Counted from the first letter of the stretch, positions 52,766-63,669 are shown. The stretch is 64,000 nucleotides of DNA from Planctomycetaceae bacterium (GCA_021371795.1 JAJFVK010000006.1:148032-212031); one strand, 5' to 3'. The notes: generated by a model not told the origin, from the sequence alone. Program-made: numbers and translations.

Positions 52766-55700
52766 ATGTTCAGAAATTTTTTAGGTTACGTTTTTATTTT
52801 TTTAATATTTATAACTTTATGCAACGCTGGGCAGGATGATTCGTTAAATAAGTTATGCGAACAGGATATATCTTATATTGAAATTTCACCTACGCCTGTT
52901 CCTCCCAAAATTGACGCTGTTCTTAACGATGAAGCGTGGGAATATGCTGTCGGTATAACAGGTTTTTCAATCTTAGGTGAAAAGACTTATCAGGCGGATA
53001 ACCAGACACAGATATTGATAACTTATGATGATGAAAATTTATATATTTCGTTTAATTCTGTTTTAGCGGGTGCAAAACCAAGAGCAACGATTAAAGAAAG
53101 AGATTCAACTGTCTGGAGTGATGATAGTATCGAGATATACCTTATTCCGCCTCATTGTAAACCAGGGCAATTTTATCAATTTGTAGGAAATAGTATAGGA
53201 ACAATTTTTGACCAGTTCAAAGGTAATGGTGACGAAAAGTGGAATGGCAACTGGAAATTCTCGAATTATATATGGGATTTTGAATGGATAGCCGAAATCT
53301 CTATACCTCTTGCAGACCTCGGTGTTGATAATATTGAAGCAGGATTGTGGCGGGTAAATTTTTGCAGAACTTATTCTCAATATACTAACTGGTCGCATCA
53401 TGTTGCCAGGTATTCAGTAATGGGGAAATTCCCCTACATGAGATTTGTTTCTGGAGGGGTTATAAATAAAATAAACGCTCTTGAAGGTCTTACTTACGGC
53501 GATATGAAAATAAGGGGGAGTTTGTTTAATCCTTCAAATAATGAAAAACAGATTGATATAAAAGTTAGTACTGAATCTGAAATGAGTTCAACAAAAATAC
53601 TAAAAGAAAGTATTCAATTGACGCCCGGTCAGAAAAAAGATTATGTTATAGAAGATATGCTTAAAGATTTGTCTCTTAATCTTCAGACTGTCGAAGTTTT
53701 TGATAATGATAAATTAATATACAAAAATATATCTCCTTTTAAATTGCAAAAATTTCAGAGTTTTAATGTTGTTTCTACTCCCGACAGCAATGAGGTAATA
53801 TTTGCGATAGATTTGTCACGGATCGAAACTGAACAAAATAATTTAAATATTAATTTAAATGTATCTGATAGTCAGGGGGTTGTTAAAGAGAGTTTTTCCC
53901 TCAATGGGTTAAGTAAAAATACCAAACATGTGATTCATAGAAAGTTTAGTAATTTACCTTTAGGTGAGTATACGGTAGCCGCTGAATATATTGAACCGAA
54001 TACCGGTAAAAAACTGGAGATTGTAAAGCAATCGTACGATAAGATTAAGACAGCAGAATGGTACATGACAGGCAAGAACTTAGGCAAAGAAAAGAAAGTG
54101 ATTCCGCCATTTACTCCTATGTCATTAAAGGACAATAATATAATTCTTTGGGGCAGGGAGTATCATCTTGGACAGAAAAATGATTTCTTGTTGAAAAATA
54201 TTGTTACTAAGAAGGAAGAAATACTTAAAAGTGCCCCTCAATTTAAAGCCACTATCGATGGTGTACAGTTTGTGGCCGAATTAGAGGACCGTCAAGTCAA
54301 TAGTACTACGCCTTATGAAATTAAATGGAGAGATAAATACAGACTTGGCAGCAGCTATGTAATATGTGATTGTACTTCTGAATTTGACGGTATGGTTAAA
54401 ATTGAACTTGAATTATATCCGGACAAAGCCATTAATGTTGAAAATCTAAAGTTAGAACTGCCGATGAAAAAGCAATTCAGCCAATTATATCATTATTCGC
54501 ATGATTATTATGCAGCAGGTCATTCCGGCGAAATAGATGGACAAGGTTTATCAATCGATTTTGCAAATTATATCTGGATGGGCAACGAAGATAAAGGTTT
54601 AATGTGGTTTTCGGAAGGACCATTGAACTGGAATTATATTGAAAAGCCTATCATTCTCTCAAATGATAATTTCAGTATAAACTTTATCAATATAAGTACT
54701 AAAGTTGAAAAGCCGATTAAAATAGTTTTTGGTTTAATAGCAACGCCTGTAAGGCCTTTGCCAAGAGATTGTCGTGCATATAATCAAATCTATGAAATGT
54801 TTCGTGCATCTTGTGCTACTGCTCAGGAGCCTTTGGGTAATTTTCCTATTAAATTAAACATGATAGTTGGCGAGAGTGGACGTGCCAATGACGGCAAATT
54901 TATATTCGACCCTGATAATGGCAGCTATACCACTCCTTTCAAAAAAAATACCCAATTCATTAAAAATCTTGTTGATAGTCCCGGATTCAGGGATCGAAGA
55001 AACGTATTTTTATTATACTTCAGCGGGGCTAATCCTATAACTACTGATTTCGATAAATACGAAAGTATCTGGCAAAGAGAACCAAAATGTGTTTGGGATT
55101 TTAAGAGAGGCAAAAATCCTGAAAATCATAAAATTATTTGCACGTGCTGTAATGGTACATGGTCAGATTTTTTAATGGCTGGTATAAAACACCTGGTTGA
55201 AAAAACAGGTCTTGATGGCATTTATTTTGATGGAATGGGCGGACCTCCTGCCTGTACTAATGAGTTGCATGGCTGCCAGACCAGGGAAGATTTCAAAGGA
55301 AGAAAAATTGCCATGTCACCTATTTTTGCCGCAAGAGAATTCCATAAGCGCCTTGCCACTATGCTTTATGAAATGAATGGTGATAGAGCATTTATCTTGA
55401 GCCATACTTCAGGGTGTATTGCGTTGCCGATACTTTCCTTTGACAATGCCTATCTTGATGGCGAATCTCCGGGCAGAAGATGTGCGTATGGAGGTCCTAC
55501 TTGTCCGGAGTTGACTACTTATGGTTATTGGCGAGCTCATACGCTCGGAGTTGCCGGAGGCCTTATCCCTGTTTTTATAGTTTACACAGATCTTGCGCAT
55601 GCCCCGAGAAGACCGGAAGTCCTCAGGGGATATTATACTATGATGATGGCTCATGGCGTGCCGATGTATACCGCAGGAGCCGTTTGGACTGACGCATATT

Positions 55701-58561
55701 CAACACAGCTCACAAAATCGCTTTTTAGAGCTTTAACATGGGTGGGAGTCGATAGCGCAGATTTTCTCGGATACTGGAAAAATTCTGAATATATAAAGCT
55801 TGAACCGCAAAATCCAAATCTTGTTGCCAGCTTTTATAAAAATGGTGATAAATTAATGTTCATAGTTTCAAATCGCGGCAAGGAAAAGATAGAAGTTGCT
55901 GTGCATTTTGCCCGGCAGAAATTCGGTGATTTATCTGGAAGAATTGTCTATTCAGTTTCCGATGATTATACCTCTTTGGTAAATAACGATAACGAGGTTA
56001 ATGTAACGATAAAGCCTGAGGATTTCATTGCTTTTGTTATACTTGACACAGACACCAAAGACGAACTTATTAAACACCCCAGCGAATATTACAATCCACA
56101 AGGTAACTCGATTATACTTCAAGATAAGCCCGTTACAATCGATAGTGAAAAAACTATTATTAAAAAATTTTATGTTCAGCTATGTCAGACAAAAATGTAT
56201 CTTTCGGCAGAAGCAAGAACAAAGATTCGTGATGCAAAGGACTCTAATCTTGCTCCGCCGCCTGAAAAAGGTTTCGAATGGGGAATATTTTATAAAGTAA
56301 ATGGGAAATTGCTGACCTCACCTGAATCGGTTGTCAATATTGAGGATTGTTTAGATTTGATAGTACCCAGCGGTGAAGCTTGGCCGGCAATAATTTCTGT
56401 TGGTGCATGGATGTCGCCGTATTCTCCTGATTTCAATACCATTCCAGAAAATATTCCTGTGGAATTAAGAAAAGACCCTTATAAGATGGTTTTTGATATA
56501 AGTAGTTTTATAAAACCTGGAGCGGAAAACACAATAGAGATTTCTGGTTACGGGGCGACTCGTCCGAGAGAAATTCGTAATGTAAAAATTTTATTCGAAT
56601 ATAAGCAAAAACCTCTTGCAAAAGATACAAGTATACGCGACATCCCTGTCGTGAAAAATCCCATCGTTACAAGGCAGGACTTTAATCAAACCTTTACGGC
56701 AAAACTTACTGAAAATGGCGGAATCATTGTCAATGTAAATAAAGATGAATATAAGATTGATTCGAAATTTTCTTATCCGCAGGGAGATTTTAATAGATTG
56801 TCTACTGATTCAGCCGACCTTGGCGAATGGAAGGTGGATATAGCCGCCGATGGACAATCACTTATTGCGAAAGGGGCAACATATAACCTTAATCGTAAAT
56901 TAATCAATTATCCTGATAGAGTCGAAGTTCTGGATACATTATCGAACCTCACCAATAAAATTATAGGAATTCGATTGGGGCATAGCATTATTGAAAGTGC
57001 CGATAATCTGCAAAAAACTTATATGACGGGTCTGAGGTTGCCGGATAAGGTTGGTCAAAGCAGAGAAATGGATTTTATGACTTCCTGGAATCCAACGATT
57101 TATATTTCAAAAAAGAATACAGGCATTGGTTTGCTTGTTCGAGATAAAGTTTTTCGGACGCATCTAAGTATTAGAATGAAGGATAAGGATTTTGGTATTC
57201 ATGATAAATATTTTGGGCTTGGAGTAAAAGATTCCTACACATTGAAGTGGGCAATATATCCAACACAGCAGCCCGATTATTATGGTTTTATCAATACTGC
57301 CAGAAGAACTGTGGGGGTCAATTATCTCATAGATGGTAGTGTTATTATGGCCAGCAGCCTCTACGCAGGTAATATGAACAATATCACTGATGAAGAAATA
57401 ATTAATCTTATTAAATGCAATGGAACAAAATATGTTGTTCTTAACACAACACTAAGGCTCGATGAAAAGGGAAATAGAATTGATAATGCTGATAAATATG
57501 GGGCATGTTCTTTCGGTCCTGCTTTTTTCGCAGATTATAATTACTGGACAAGGTATTATCTTGAAAAAGTGGCTATCCCACGTTTTAAAAAGGTTGTACC
57601 TGGCGTCAAATGTCTTCCCTATATTTGGCCATGGTCTGATTCTCAGCCAAATGCTATGCAACTTTATCCCGATGACCAGGCTATAACGTCGGAGGGAGCT
57701 AATGCATATCTTGTTAAACCGCAAAAGAATATAAGTTCAGGTGTTGCGGGCTTTATTCCGACTATGAATAACAAATTTGGTGCTGAGTTACAGAAACAAT
57801 TTGATTATAACCTAATTAATGCGGATGGGATTTATCTCGATGGTTCATCGCTTTACCAAAGAGCATTTCTGTCTTACAACGATAATCAGTGGGATGGACA
57901 TTCATGTATAATAGATTTGGGTACAGGAGGATGGGATGAAAAAGATGCTACATATAAATTCAGGAGAAAAGTAACTTCTCCAACACTTGCCTCTCTTGAA
58001 TATCGATGTTATCAGATAAAGTTGGCTAAAGAAAAAGGTACACAGGTTTGGTGTAATTTTTGTCCCTCTACGGAAGAATTTACTCAAACACAGGCATATC
58101 ATTTTACTGAGCCCAGGAATTTAAATAATGTCTGTTGGGCTCATTTATCAACGCCTTGTGGTCTTATTTGTGAATATTGGGGACAAAAACCGGAAGATTC
58201 GGGTAAGGCTGCCTATTATGCACTGTCTTATGGTGGGTTGCCGATTATACATGGTGTCAGGGCCAGATATACAGATTGCAAAAATGGCAATATCTTTCAG
58301 GATATCTATCCTATAAAACCGTTAGAGCTGCATCCAGGATATGTAATCGGAGAAAACAAAATAATAACTACTGTTTCAGGTGAATATGGTTTTCGTGATA
58401 AAGGCGAAAAATGTACAATGACAATTCGTTTTTATGATTGTGGCGGCTATATGAAAACGCCGAAATCTGATTTTTCATTTAGAAAAGATACAAATCTTGG
58501 CTGGTTGGTAAAGGCAAATATCGATCAGAGCAAAAAAGAGATGGCTATAATATTCAGGTAA
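52766..58561 (+). CDS. 1931-aa secreted glycosidase-like protein with CBM9-like domain
   Basis: Signal peptide at residues 1-21 (VFIFLIFITLCNAG). Residues about 30-235 resemble CBM9 (PKIDAVLNDEAWEYAVGITG, DENLYISFNSV, WSDDSIEIYLIPP, EWIAEISIPLADLG). The middle 430-1090 looks like a large barrel glycosidase of the DUF6067 type (MGNEDKGLMWFSEGPLNW, KTGLDGIYFDGMGG, LSHTSGCIALPILSFDNAYL). The last 820 residues duplicate the central module of the 33600 protein, with NADGIYLDGSSLYQRAF and SYGGLPIIHGVRARYTD, and stop at KKEMAIIFR, where the other protein continues. Probably two catalytic units on one chain; glycan target unknown. AGGAGG upstream. Confidence 0.85.
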   Translation: MFRNFLGYVFIFLIFITLCNAGQDDSLNKLCEQDISYIEISPTPVPPKIDAVLNDEAWEYAVGITGFSILGEKTYQADNQTQILITYDDENLYISFNSVLAGAKPRATIKERDSTVWSDDSIEIYLIPPHCKPGQFYQFVGNSIGTIFDQFKGNGDEKWNGNWKFSNYIWDFEWIAEISIPLADLGVDNIEAGLWRVNFCRTYSQYTNWSHHVARYSVMGKFPYMRFVSGGVINKINALEGLTYGDMKIRGSLFNPSNNEKQIDIKVSTESEMSSTKILKESIQLTPGQKKDYVIEDMLKDLSLNLQTVEVFDNDKLIYKNISPFKLQKFQSFNVVSTPDSNEVIFAIDLSRIETEQNNLNINLNVSDSQGVVKESFSLNGLSKNTKHVIHRKFSNLPLGEYTVAAEYIEPNTGKKLEIVKQSYDKIKTAEWYMTGKNLGKEKKVIPPFTPMSLKDNNIILWGREYHLGQKNDFLLKNIVTKKEEILKSAPQFKATIDGVQFVAELEDRQVNSTTPYEIKWRDKYRLGSSYVICDCTSEFDGMVKIELELYPDKAINVENLKLELPMKKQFSQLYHYSHDYYAAGHSGEIDGQGLSIDFANYIWMGNEDKGLMWFSEGPLNWNYIEKPIILSNDNFSINFINISTKVEKPIKIVFGLIATPVRPLPRDCRAYNQIYEMFRASCATAQEPLGNFPIKLNMIVGESGRANDGKFIFDPDNGSYTTPFKKNTQFIKNLVDSPGFRDRRNVFLLYFSGANPITTDFDKYESIWQREPKCVWDFKRGKNPENHKIICTCCNGTWSDFLMAGIKHLVEKTGLDGIYFDGMGGPPACTNELHGCQTREDFKGRKIAMSPIFAAREFHKRLATMLYEMNGDRAFILSHTSGCIALPILSFDNAYLDGESPGRRCAYGGPTCPELTTYGYWRAHTLGVAGGLIPVFIVYTDLAHAPRRPEVLRGYYTMMMAHGVPMYTAGAVWTDAYSTQLTKSLFRALTWVGVDSADFLGYWKNSEYIKLEPQNPNLVASFYKNGDKLMFIVSNRGKEKIEVAVHFARQKFGDLSGRIVYSVSDDYTSLVNNDNEVNVTIKPEDFIAFVILDTDTKDELIKHPSEYYNPQGNSIILQDKPVTIDSEKTIIKKFYVQLCQTKMYLSAEARTKIRDAKDSNLAPPPEKGFEWGIFYKVNGKLLTSPESVVNIEDCLDLIVPSGEAWPAIISVGAWMSPYSPDFNTIPENIPVELRKDPYKMVFDISSFIKPGAENTIEISGYGATRPREIRNVKILFEYKQKPLAKDTSIRDIPVVKNPIVTRQDFNQTFTAKLTENGGIIVNVNKDEYKIDSKFSYPQGDFNRLSTDSADLGEWKVDIAADGQSLIAKGATYNLNRKLINYPDRVEVLDTLSNLTNKIIGIRLGHSIIESADNLQKTYMTGLRLPDKVGQSREMDFMTSWNPTIYISKKNTGIGLLVRDKVFRTHLSIRMKDKDFGIHDKYFGLGVKDSYTLKWAIYPTQQPDYYGFINTARRTVGVNYLIDGSVIMASSLYAGNMNNITDEEIINLIKCNGTKYVVLNTTLRLDEKGNRIDNADKYGACSFGPAFFADYNYWTRYYLEKVAIPRFKKVVPGVKCLPYIWPWSDSQPNAMQLYPDDQAITSEGANAYLVKPQKNISSGVAGFIPTMNNKFGAELQKQFDYNLINADGIYLDGSSLYQRAFLSYNDNQWDGHSCIIDLGTGGWDEKDATYKFRRKVTSPTLASLEYRCYQIKLAKEKGTQVWCNFCPSTEEFTQTQAYHFTEPRNLNNVCWAHLSTPCGLICEYWGQKPEDSGKAAYYALSYGGLPIIHGVRARYTDCKNGNIFQDIYPIKPLELHPGYVIGENKIITTVSGEYGFRDKGEKCTMTIRFYDCGGYMKTPKSDFSFRKDTNLGWLVKANIDQSKKEMAIIFR

Positions 58562-58729
58562 ATAGCTCTTTAGTCAACATCTGTTTTTGACAGGAAGGAT
58601 TTTCTGTTCTTTATGCGCAGGGCAGATTTTTTTATGACATGATGACCACGTATAAAGTTGATATGTCGCAAATATTTATTCATCCGACACTGCCTACAGG
58701 AACGGCATTTACTTTTTAAGGGAGAAATT

Positions 58730-59995
58730 GTGGCAACAAAAAAAGAGACATATGGGATTCTTAAGACTGCAAGATTAAATCTGGAGCAGACGGCAAAAAG
58801 GCTGAATCTTGAAGATGGAATGCTGAACAGGCTTCTTGAGCCTAAGGAAAAAATAGAGCTGACATTGAATCCTACCCTAAGCGGTAACAAATATATACAA
58901 GTCAAGGCGTTTATTGTCAGGCACAGAGATGCTCTTGGACCTGCAAAGGGCGGTATCAGGATGGCACGCAGCGTTACAATGGACGATGTGCAGGGATTGT
59001 CAATGGAGATGACATGGAAGACATCTCTAATCGGAGTTCCGTTCGGCGGAGGCAAATCCGGTATATGCTTTGACCCCTCTAACGTTACAGCAGAAGATAA
59101 GGAAACAATTATCCGTTCATTCACAAGAGGTGCGATGAGACATATAGGCCCGGAGGTATATGTGCCTGCGCCTGATATGGGAACCAACGAAAAAGATATG
59201 GGGCATATAAGGGATTGTCTGGCTTATTCAGCCGGTAAATCCATAACCAGCGGCTGTTATGTAACAGGCAAGCCGGTAATACTTGGCGGTATCCTTGGCA
59301 GAAAAGAAGCGACCGGCAGAGGCGTCGCGTACACAACAGTGGCTGCATGTGAGAAACTTGGATTTGATATAAAGAAAATGCGTATAGCGGTTCAGGGGTT
59401 CGGCAATGTCGGGTCTATAGCGGCATTGATACTTTCGGAATTTGGAGTAAAAATTGTTGCTGTATCCGATGTAACCGGCGGTCTTTACGACGAACAGGGC
59501 ATAGACATAAAACATTTGTTTGAATATGTTAAGAAAAACGGTCAGATTTACGGTTATCCTTCAGCCAAAGAATGCACAAATGAGGATGTTCTTACCTGTG
59601 ATTGCGATATTCTTGTTCCGGCAGCGACTCAATCGGTGATAACCTCTGATATAGCTGAAAAAGTCAAGGCAAAGATTATAGCCGAAGGGGCAAATTCGCC
59701 GACGGTTCCTGATGCGGATGAGGTGTTAGATAAAAAGAAAGTGTTTATAATACCGGATATTTTGTGTAATTCCGGCGGTGTTTTTGTGTCGTATCTTGAA
59801 TATACGCAGGAAACGCAGCGTGAGCAGATGACTCTCGAAGCGGTTAACGGCAGACTTAACGATAGAATTGTCAGCAAGTTTAATGAGGTGTATAATTATT
59901 CGAAGCAAAATGGTTTGACAATGCGTCAGGCTGCGATGGATATTGCCGTAAGCAGAGTGGTTGAAGCGACCTGTGCAATGGGAGTATTACCATAA
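58730..59995 (+). CDS. gdhA: Glutamate dehydrogenase
   Basis: 421 aa Glu/Leu/Phe/Val dehydrogenase family enzyme converting glutamate and 2-oxoglutarate plus ammonium. The start is GTG 58730 with AAGGGAG 5-11 bases before; the frame extends 24 codons left without homology. Signatures are RDALGPAKGGIRMARSV, VPFGGGKSGI with the catalytic lysine, VPAPDMGTNEKDM, and a Rossmann GFGNVGSIAALILSEFG. The length fits the hexameric catabolic/biosynthetic class. It could supply or remove the amino groups handled by the aminotransferases, but lies in its own transcript context. Confidence 0.95.
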   Translation: MATKKETYGILKTARLNLEQTAKRLNLEDGMLNRLLEPKEKIELTLNPTLSGNKYIQVKAFIVRHRDALGPAKGGIRMARSVTMDDVQGLSMEMTWKTSLIGVPFGGGKSGICFDPSNVTAEDKETIIRSFTRGAMRHIGPEVYVPAPDMGTNEKDMGHIRDCLAYSAGKSITSGCYVTGKPVILGGILGRKEATGRGVAYTTVAACEKLGFDIKKMRIAVQGFGNVGSIAALILSEFGVKIVAVSDVTGGLYDEQGIDIKHLFEYVKKNGQIYGYPSAKECTNEDVLTCDCDILVPAATQSVITSDIAEKVKAKIIAEGANSPTVPDADEVLDKKKVFIIPDILCNSGGVFVSYLEYTQETQREQMTLEAVNGRLNDRIVSKFNEVYNYSKQNGLTMRQAAMDIAVSRVVEATCAMGVLP

Positions 59996-60049
59996 GTTGA
60001 TATAGTCGAATAAAATGGAGCAAAACATATAAAAAAGTTAGGTGGTATA

Positions 60050-61183
60050 ATGAAGAAAATTGGTATAGGCTTTGTGGGTGCCGGATGGATGGGTTCTGTT
60101 CAAATGCAAAGAATTTGCGAAAGAGATGACGCAGAGATCGTCGCTTTGTTGGAAGTTAATAAAGAACGCGGTAAAGAGGTTTTGAATAAATTGGGTCTGT
60201 CAGAAGATTTGCTCGTTGATGATTATGAAGAAATCATAAACAATTCTGAAATTGGCGCCGTCTGGCTTGTTAGCCCCAACAGTTTTCATGGTCCACAATC
60301 CATCAAAGCAATGGAAGCAGGCAAACATGTTTTCTGTGAAAAACCTTGTGCCATCAAATTTAGCGATTTTTGTCGCCAGATTGAGACCGAAAGGACGAAC
60401 CCAGGCTTGATCACCTTTGTTGATTATCTTATGAATTTTGACACAATGGAAGAGCAGCTTCGCAAAATGGTCGCATCTGGGCAGTTTGGACAAATCACCC
60501 AAATACAGGTTAATTACCGCCACCCAGTCAATATTGCCGGTGACAAGATATGGAAATTAAACAGAGAAATTATGGGCGATTCGATTGGCATGGGAATTAT
60601 TCACTCGATATCGGCCATGATTAATGCCATGACATCTCAGGCCAAACCTGTTGCTATTTATGCAACAAGTATGCCTGCTAAGGTGCGAGGCTTTGAGGTC
60701 GATCCGATTTGGAACATCATGGTACATTTCAACAATGGCGCTACAGGTTTTTGTTTTGGTAACATAGATAATGGTAACGGCTACGATGCTTTTCATAATC
60801 TTTATGGTACTGAAGGTGCTTTTGTCTTTGATTCGCAGCAGGACCGGCCACAGAAGGTTCGTTACTGGTCACAAAAGACAACACAAGGTAAGTGGGTGTT
60901 TCCGCTTAATCTTCAACAGTGCAGAACAGCAGGACTTGAGCAGTGTGCATGGCCCGAAAACACTACTACACCCGACAGCGGTAATGTTGTTGAACACCAG
61001 ACAGGCAAATGTGTAGAACATTTTATTAGATGTATTAAAGATAATACTAAATCCCCACTCAGTTTCATTAATTCACAAATTATAGCCGAAACCGGCTGGG
61101 CAGCACAGATGAGCGCTGGATTAAACAAGAAAATCACACTGCCGCTTGATTGGGCCGAAGCTAAAAAGTTTTTCAAAGAATAA
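60050..61183 (+). CDS. Gfo/Idh/MocA-family sugar dehydrogenase
   Basis: 377 aa. The Rossmann motif IGFVGAGWMGSVQMQRI is at residues 4-20 and the catalytic EKP is in HVFCEKPCAIKFSDF, with later VNYRHPVNIAGDKIWKL and DSIGMGIIHSISAM consistent with the His/Asp pair. Full-length and distinct from the short 41702 paralogue. AGGTGG precedes the ATG. It is followed 3 bases later by an enolase-superfamily gene, suggesting a sugar oxidation then dehydration route. Confidence 0.93.
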   Translation: MKKIGIGFVGAGWMGSVQMQRICERDDAEIVALLEVNKERGKEVLNKLGLSEDLLVDDYEEIINNSEIGAVWLVSPNSFHGPQSIKAMEAGKHVFCEKPCAIKFSDFCRQIETERTNPGLITFVDYLMNFDTMEEQLRKMVASGQFGQITQIQVNYRHPVNIAGDKIWKLNREIMGDSIGMGIIHSISAMINAMTSQAKPVAIYATSMPAKVRGFEVDPIWNIMVHFNNGATGFCFGNIDNGNGYDAFHNLYGTEGAFVFDSQQDRPQKVRYWSQKTTQGKWVFPLNLQQCRTAGLEQCAWPENTTTPDSGNVVEHQTGKCVEHFIRCIKDNTKSPLSFINSQIIAETGWAAQMSAGLNKKITLPLDWAEAKKFFKE

Positions 61184-61186
61184 CCT

Positions 61187-62455
61187 ATGAGAATTATCAA
61201 AGTTAATTGCAATTTTGAAAGAGAACCATTAAAAGCTCCCTTTGGCTTCAAAGGTGGCTATTTATCTGAATTGTGGCAAACAACGGTATATATGCAGTCC
61301 GAATCCGGCAAAGAGGCCGTTGGTTACGGTACTCAAAGTACGCTATGGTCCGATGCCAGTGTTTTTGTATCGAACAGTGAATCATCTGGCAATAATATGA
61401 TGTTTTTAATGACATCTTATGCTCTTGAAAGAGCCAAAGAAATAAATTGGTATACACCTTTTGAATTGCTTGATAAAGTGTTACCTGATGTTTATAGCTA
61501 TGGCAAAAGGGTAACGAATAATTCCCGTCTTAGACTTACATTTGCTCTTAATGCTCTTGTAGCAGTTGATAATGCAGCATGGATACTTTATTGCAGAGAA
61601 AATAATATTGCCGGTTTTGATGAAATGATACCTGTCGATATAAAACCAGCTCTTAATTGCAGGCATAACAAATTGGCTAATGTTCCTTTAATGAGCTACA
61701 ATGTGCCATTGTATAAAATTGTCGAAGCAGTAAAGCAGGGATATTTCTTTTTGAAGATTAAGATAGGTTCAGACCCGGACAAAGATGGCGATCTTGATAA
61801 AATGCTCCAATGGGACAAAAACAGGTTAAAAGAAATTCATGAAGCAGTAAAAAATATAGAAACACCGTACACAAACAATGGCCATGTTCCATATTATTTT
61901 GATGCTAATGGCAGGTATGACAGCAAAGACAGATTAATGCGATTTCTTGATTATGCAAAAGAAATAGGAGCACTTGACAGTATAATTCTTATGGAAGAAC
62001 CATTTCCAGAAGAGTTCCAGGAAGATGTCTCTGATGTTCCGGCGAGGTTGGCAGCAGATGAAAGCGCTCATTCAGATAAAGACGCCTTGGCGAGAATACA
62101 ACAGGGTTACACGGCAATAGCCTTGAAACCGATTGCCAAGACGATGAGCATGAGTTTGCGAATTGCAAAACTCGCTTATGAAAAAGGCATTCCATGTTTT
62201 TGCGCAGATTTGACTGTAAATCCGATTTTGGTGGATTGGAATAAGAACGTTGCAGCTAGACTGCCTGTGTTGCCAGGCATGAAAATCGGAGTATTAGAAT
62301 CAAATGGTCGTCAGAATTACAAAAACTGGGAGCAGATGAAAAACAGACATCCAATGACGGGAGCTTCCTGGATAGAACCAAAAGAAGGAATATTTCTTTT
62401 GGCCCCAGACTTTTACTCTCAAAGCGGTGGTATCTTTAAAGTTATCATACGATAA
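61187..62455 (+). CDS. Enolase-superfamily (mandelate racemase/muconate lactonizing-like) enzyme
   Basis: 422 aa. The barrel shows the K-x-K pair in FFLKIKIGS, metal ligands D in YYFDANGRY, E in ILMEEPFPEE and E in AADESAHSD, and a later IALKPIAKT. The N-terminal capping domain begins MRIIKVNCNFEREPLKAPFG. Enzymes of this group abstract a proton next to a carboxylate, as in sugar-acid dehydratases or epimerases. Tight spacing with the preceding dehydrogenase suggests consecutive steps. Substrate not predictable. Confidence 0.9.
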   Translation: MRIIKVNCNFEREPLKAPFGFKGGYLSELWQTTVYMQSESGKEAVGYGTQSTLWSDASVFVSNSESSGNNMMFLMTSYALERAKEINWYTPFELLDKVLPDVYSYGKRVTNNSRLRLTFALNALVAVDNAAWILYCRENNIAGFDEMIPVDIKPALNCRHNKLANVPLMSYNVPLYKIVEAVKQGYFFLKIKIGSDPDKDGDLDKMLQWDKNRLKEIHEAVKNIETPYTNNGHVPYYFDANGRYDSKDRLMRFLDYAKEIGALDSIILMEEPFPEEFQEDVSDVPARLAADESAHSDKDALARIQQGYTAIALKPIAKTMSMSLRIAKLAYEKGIPCFCADLTVNPILVDWNKNVAARLPVLPGMKIGVLESNGRQNYKNWEQMKNRHPMTGASWIEPKEGIFLLAPDFYSQSGGIFKVIIR

Positions 62456-62673
62456 GATAAAGATATAAACAATAACATTTTGATTGCCATGGATATTACC
62501 GCTATTTGATGCTGTCAGATGAGCTATACAAAATATGATGGAAGTAAAAGTGGGAAATAGCCATTTATGAAATTAACAAATGTTATATATTGTGCCTAAA
62601 CTGGAATATTTACTTATTATAAAAATTTTGATTTTGCGCAAAATCAGCAAATACTTGTTAGGATGATACTTAA

Positions 62674-63669
62674 ATGCACAGTAAAGAGATTGTAAGTCGT
62701 GCTATAGAATTTAAGGTACCCCCACGATTGCCATTTTGGCTTGGATCCAGATTCGAAGAGATCCAGAAAGCCATAGTTGGAATCCCGAATGACATTTGTG
62801 AATGTTATGAGATGGACCGACAAAAGGCTGGCTGGTATTTTGATAATGCGGCAGAAGATGACTGGGGCTGTAAGTGGGCTAGTACGGACAAATTAAATAT
62901 GGGACAAGTTGTTTACCACCCACTCGAAAATTGGTCTAAACTCAAAACCTATACCCCGCCAAATCCCAGAGATAATTTCTATTTTCAGCGACTTGCATCA
63001 ATTATTGACCAGGCACAGAATCGTTACGTAGTTGTAACAAGCCATTTCAATCTGATCGAACGATTGTGTATGCTTCATGGTTTTCAAAGCTCATTCGAAG
63101 ATTTCTACCTTGAGCCGGAAAAATGCCACAAGCTTTTGGACATTATACTAAATTTTAAATGTGAGCTTTTCGGTGAACTTTACAAGCAATTTGGGGATAG
63201 AATTGATGGGTTATTTCTAACCGATGATTGGGGCACTCAGGGAAACACGTATGTTGCGCCTCAGATATTCGAAGAGTTTTTCCATAGACGATATAAAATA
63301 TTATTTGATACCGTACATAGCTTTGGATGGCATGTTTTTTTACATAGCTGCGGCAGAATAAACAATTTTGTACCTTTTTTTATTGAGACCGGAGTAGATG
63401 TTTTAAATATGCAACAGCCTCAAACATGCGGAATCAAAGAGATTGGAGAAAAATTTGCCGGCAAAATATGTTTTCTTGCCACAGCCGACATACAAAATAC
63501 TTTACCAGGAAAAAACTTTGAATCTATCCGGAACGAAGTAGATGAACTTGTTGTCAATTGGGCTAAACCTGAGGGTGGTTTTATTGTTTTTAATTATGGC
63601 TCTGAAGAATCAATTGGAACAAACTTCGAAAGTACTAAAATAATGTTCGAACGTTTTTGGCGGCATTAG
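62674..63669 (+). CDS. Uroporphyrinogen decarboxylase-family protein (not hemE-like in context)
   Basis: 331 aa. The barrel fold of the URO-D/methyltransferase superfamily: GLFLTDDWGTQGNTYVAPQI, WHVFLHSCGRINNFVPFFIE, GVDVLNMQQPQTCG and FNYGSEESIGT. The HSCG motif and Asp residues resemble the corrinoid methyltransferase (MtaA-like) and catabolic branches common in planctomycete sugar operons. The substrate-binding Arg set of true hemE near the N-terminus (RQAGRY) is absent. It is preceded by a 218-base spacer with no gene. Confidence 0.88.
   Translation: MHSKEIVSRAIEFKVPPRLPFWLGSRFEEIQKAIVGIPNDICECYEMDRQKAGWYFDNAAEDDWGCKWASTDKLNMGQVVYHPLENWSKLKTYTPPNPRDNFYFQRLASIIDQAQNRYVVVTSHFNLIERLCMLHGFQSSFEDFYLEPEKCHKLLDIILNFKCELFGELYKQFGDRIDGLFLTDDWGTQGNTYVAPQIFEEFFHRRYKILFDTVHSFGWHVFLHSCGRINNFVPFFIETGVDVLNMQQPQTCGIKEIGEKFAGKICFLATADIQNTLPGKNFESIRNEVDELVVNWAKPEGGFIVFNYGSEESIGTNFESTKIMFERFWRH

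Noticed and set aside
62674..63669. hemE
   Set aside because: The conserved N-terminal Arg motif of true uroporphyrinogen decarboxylase is missing and the context is sugar catabolism.
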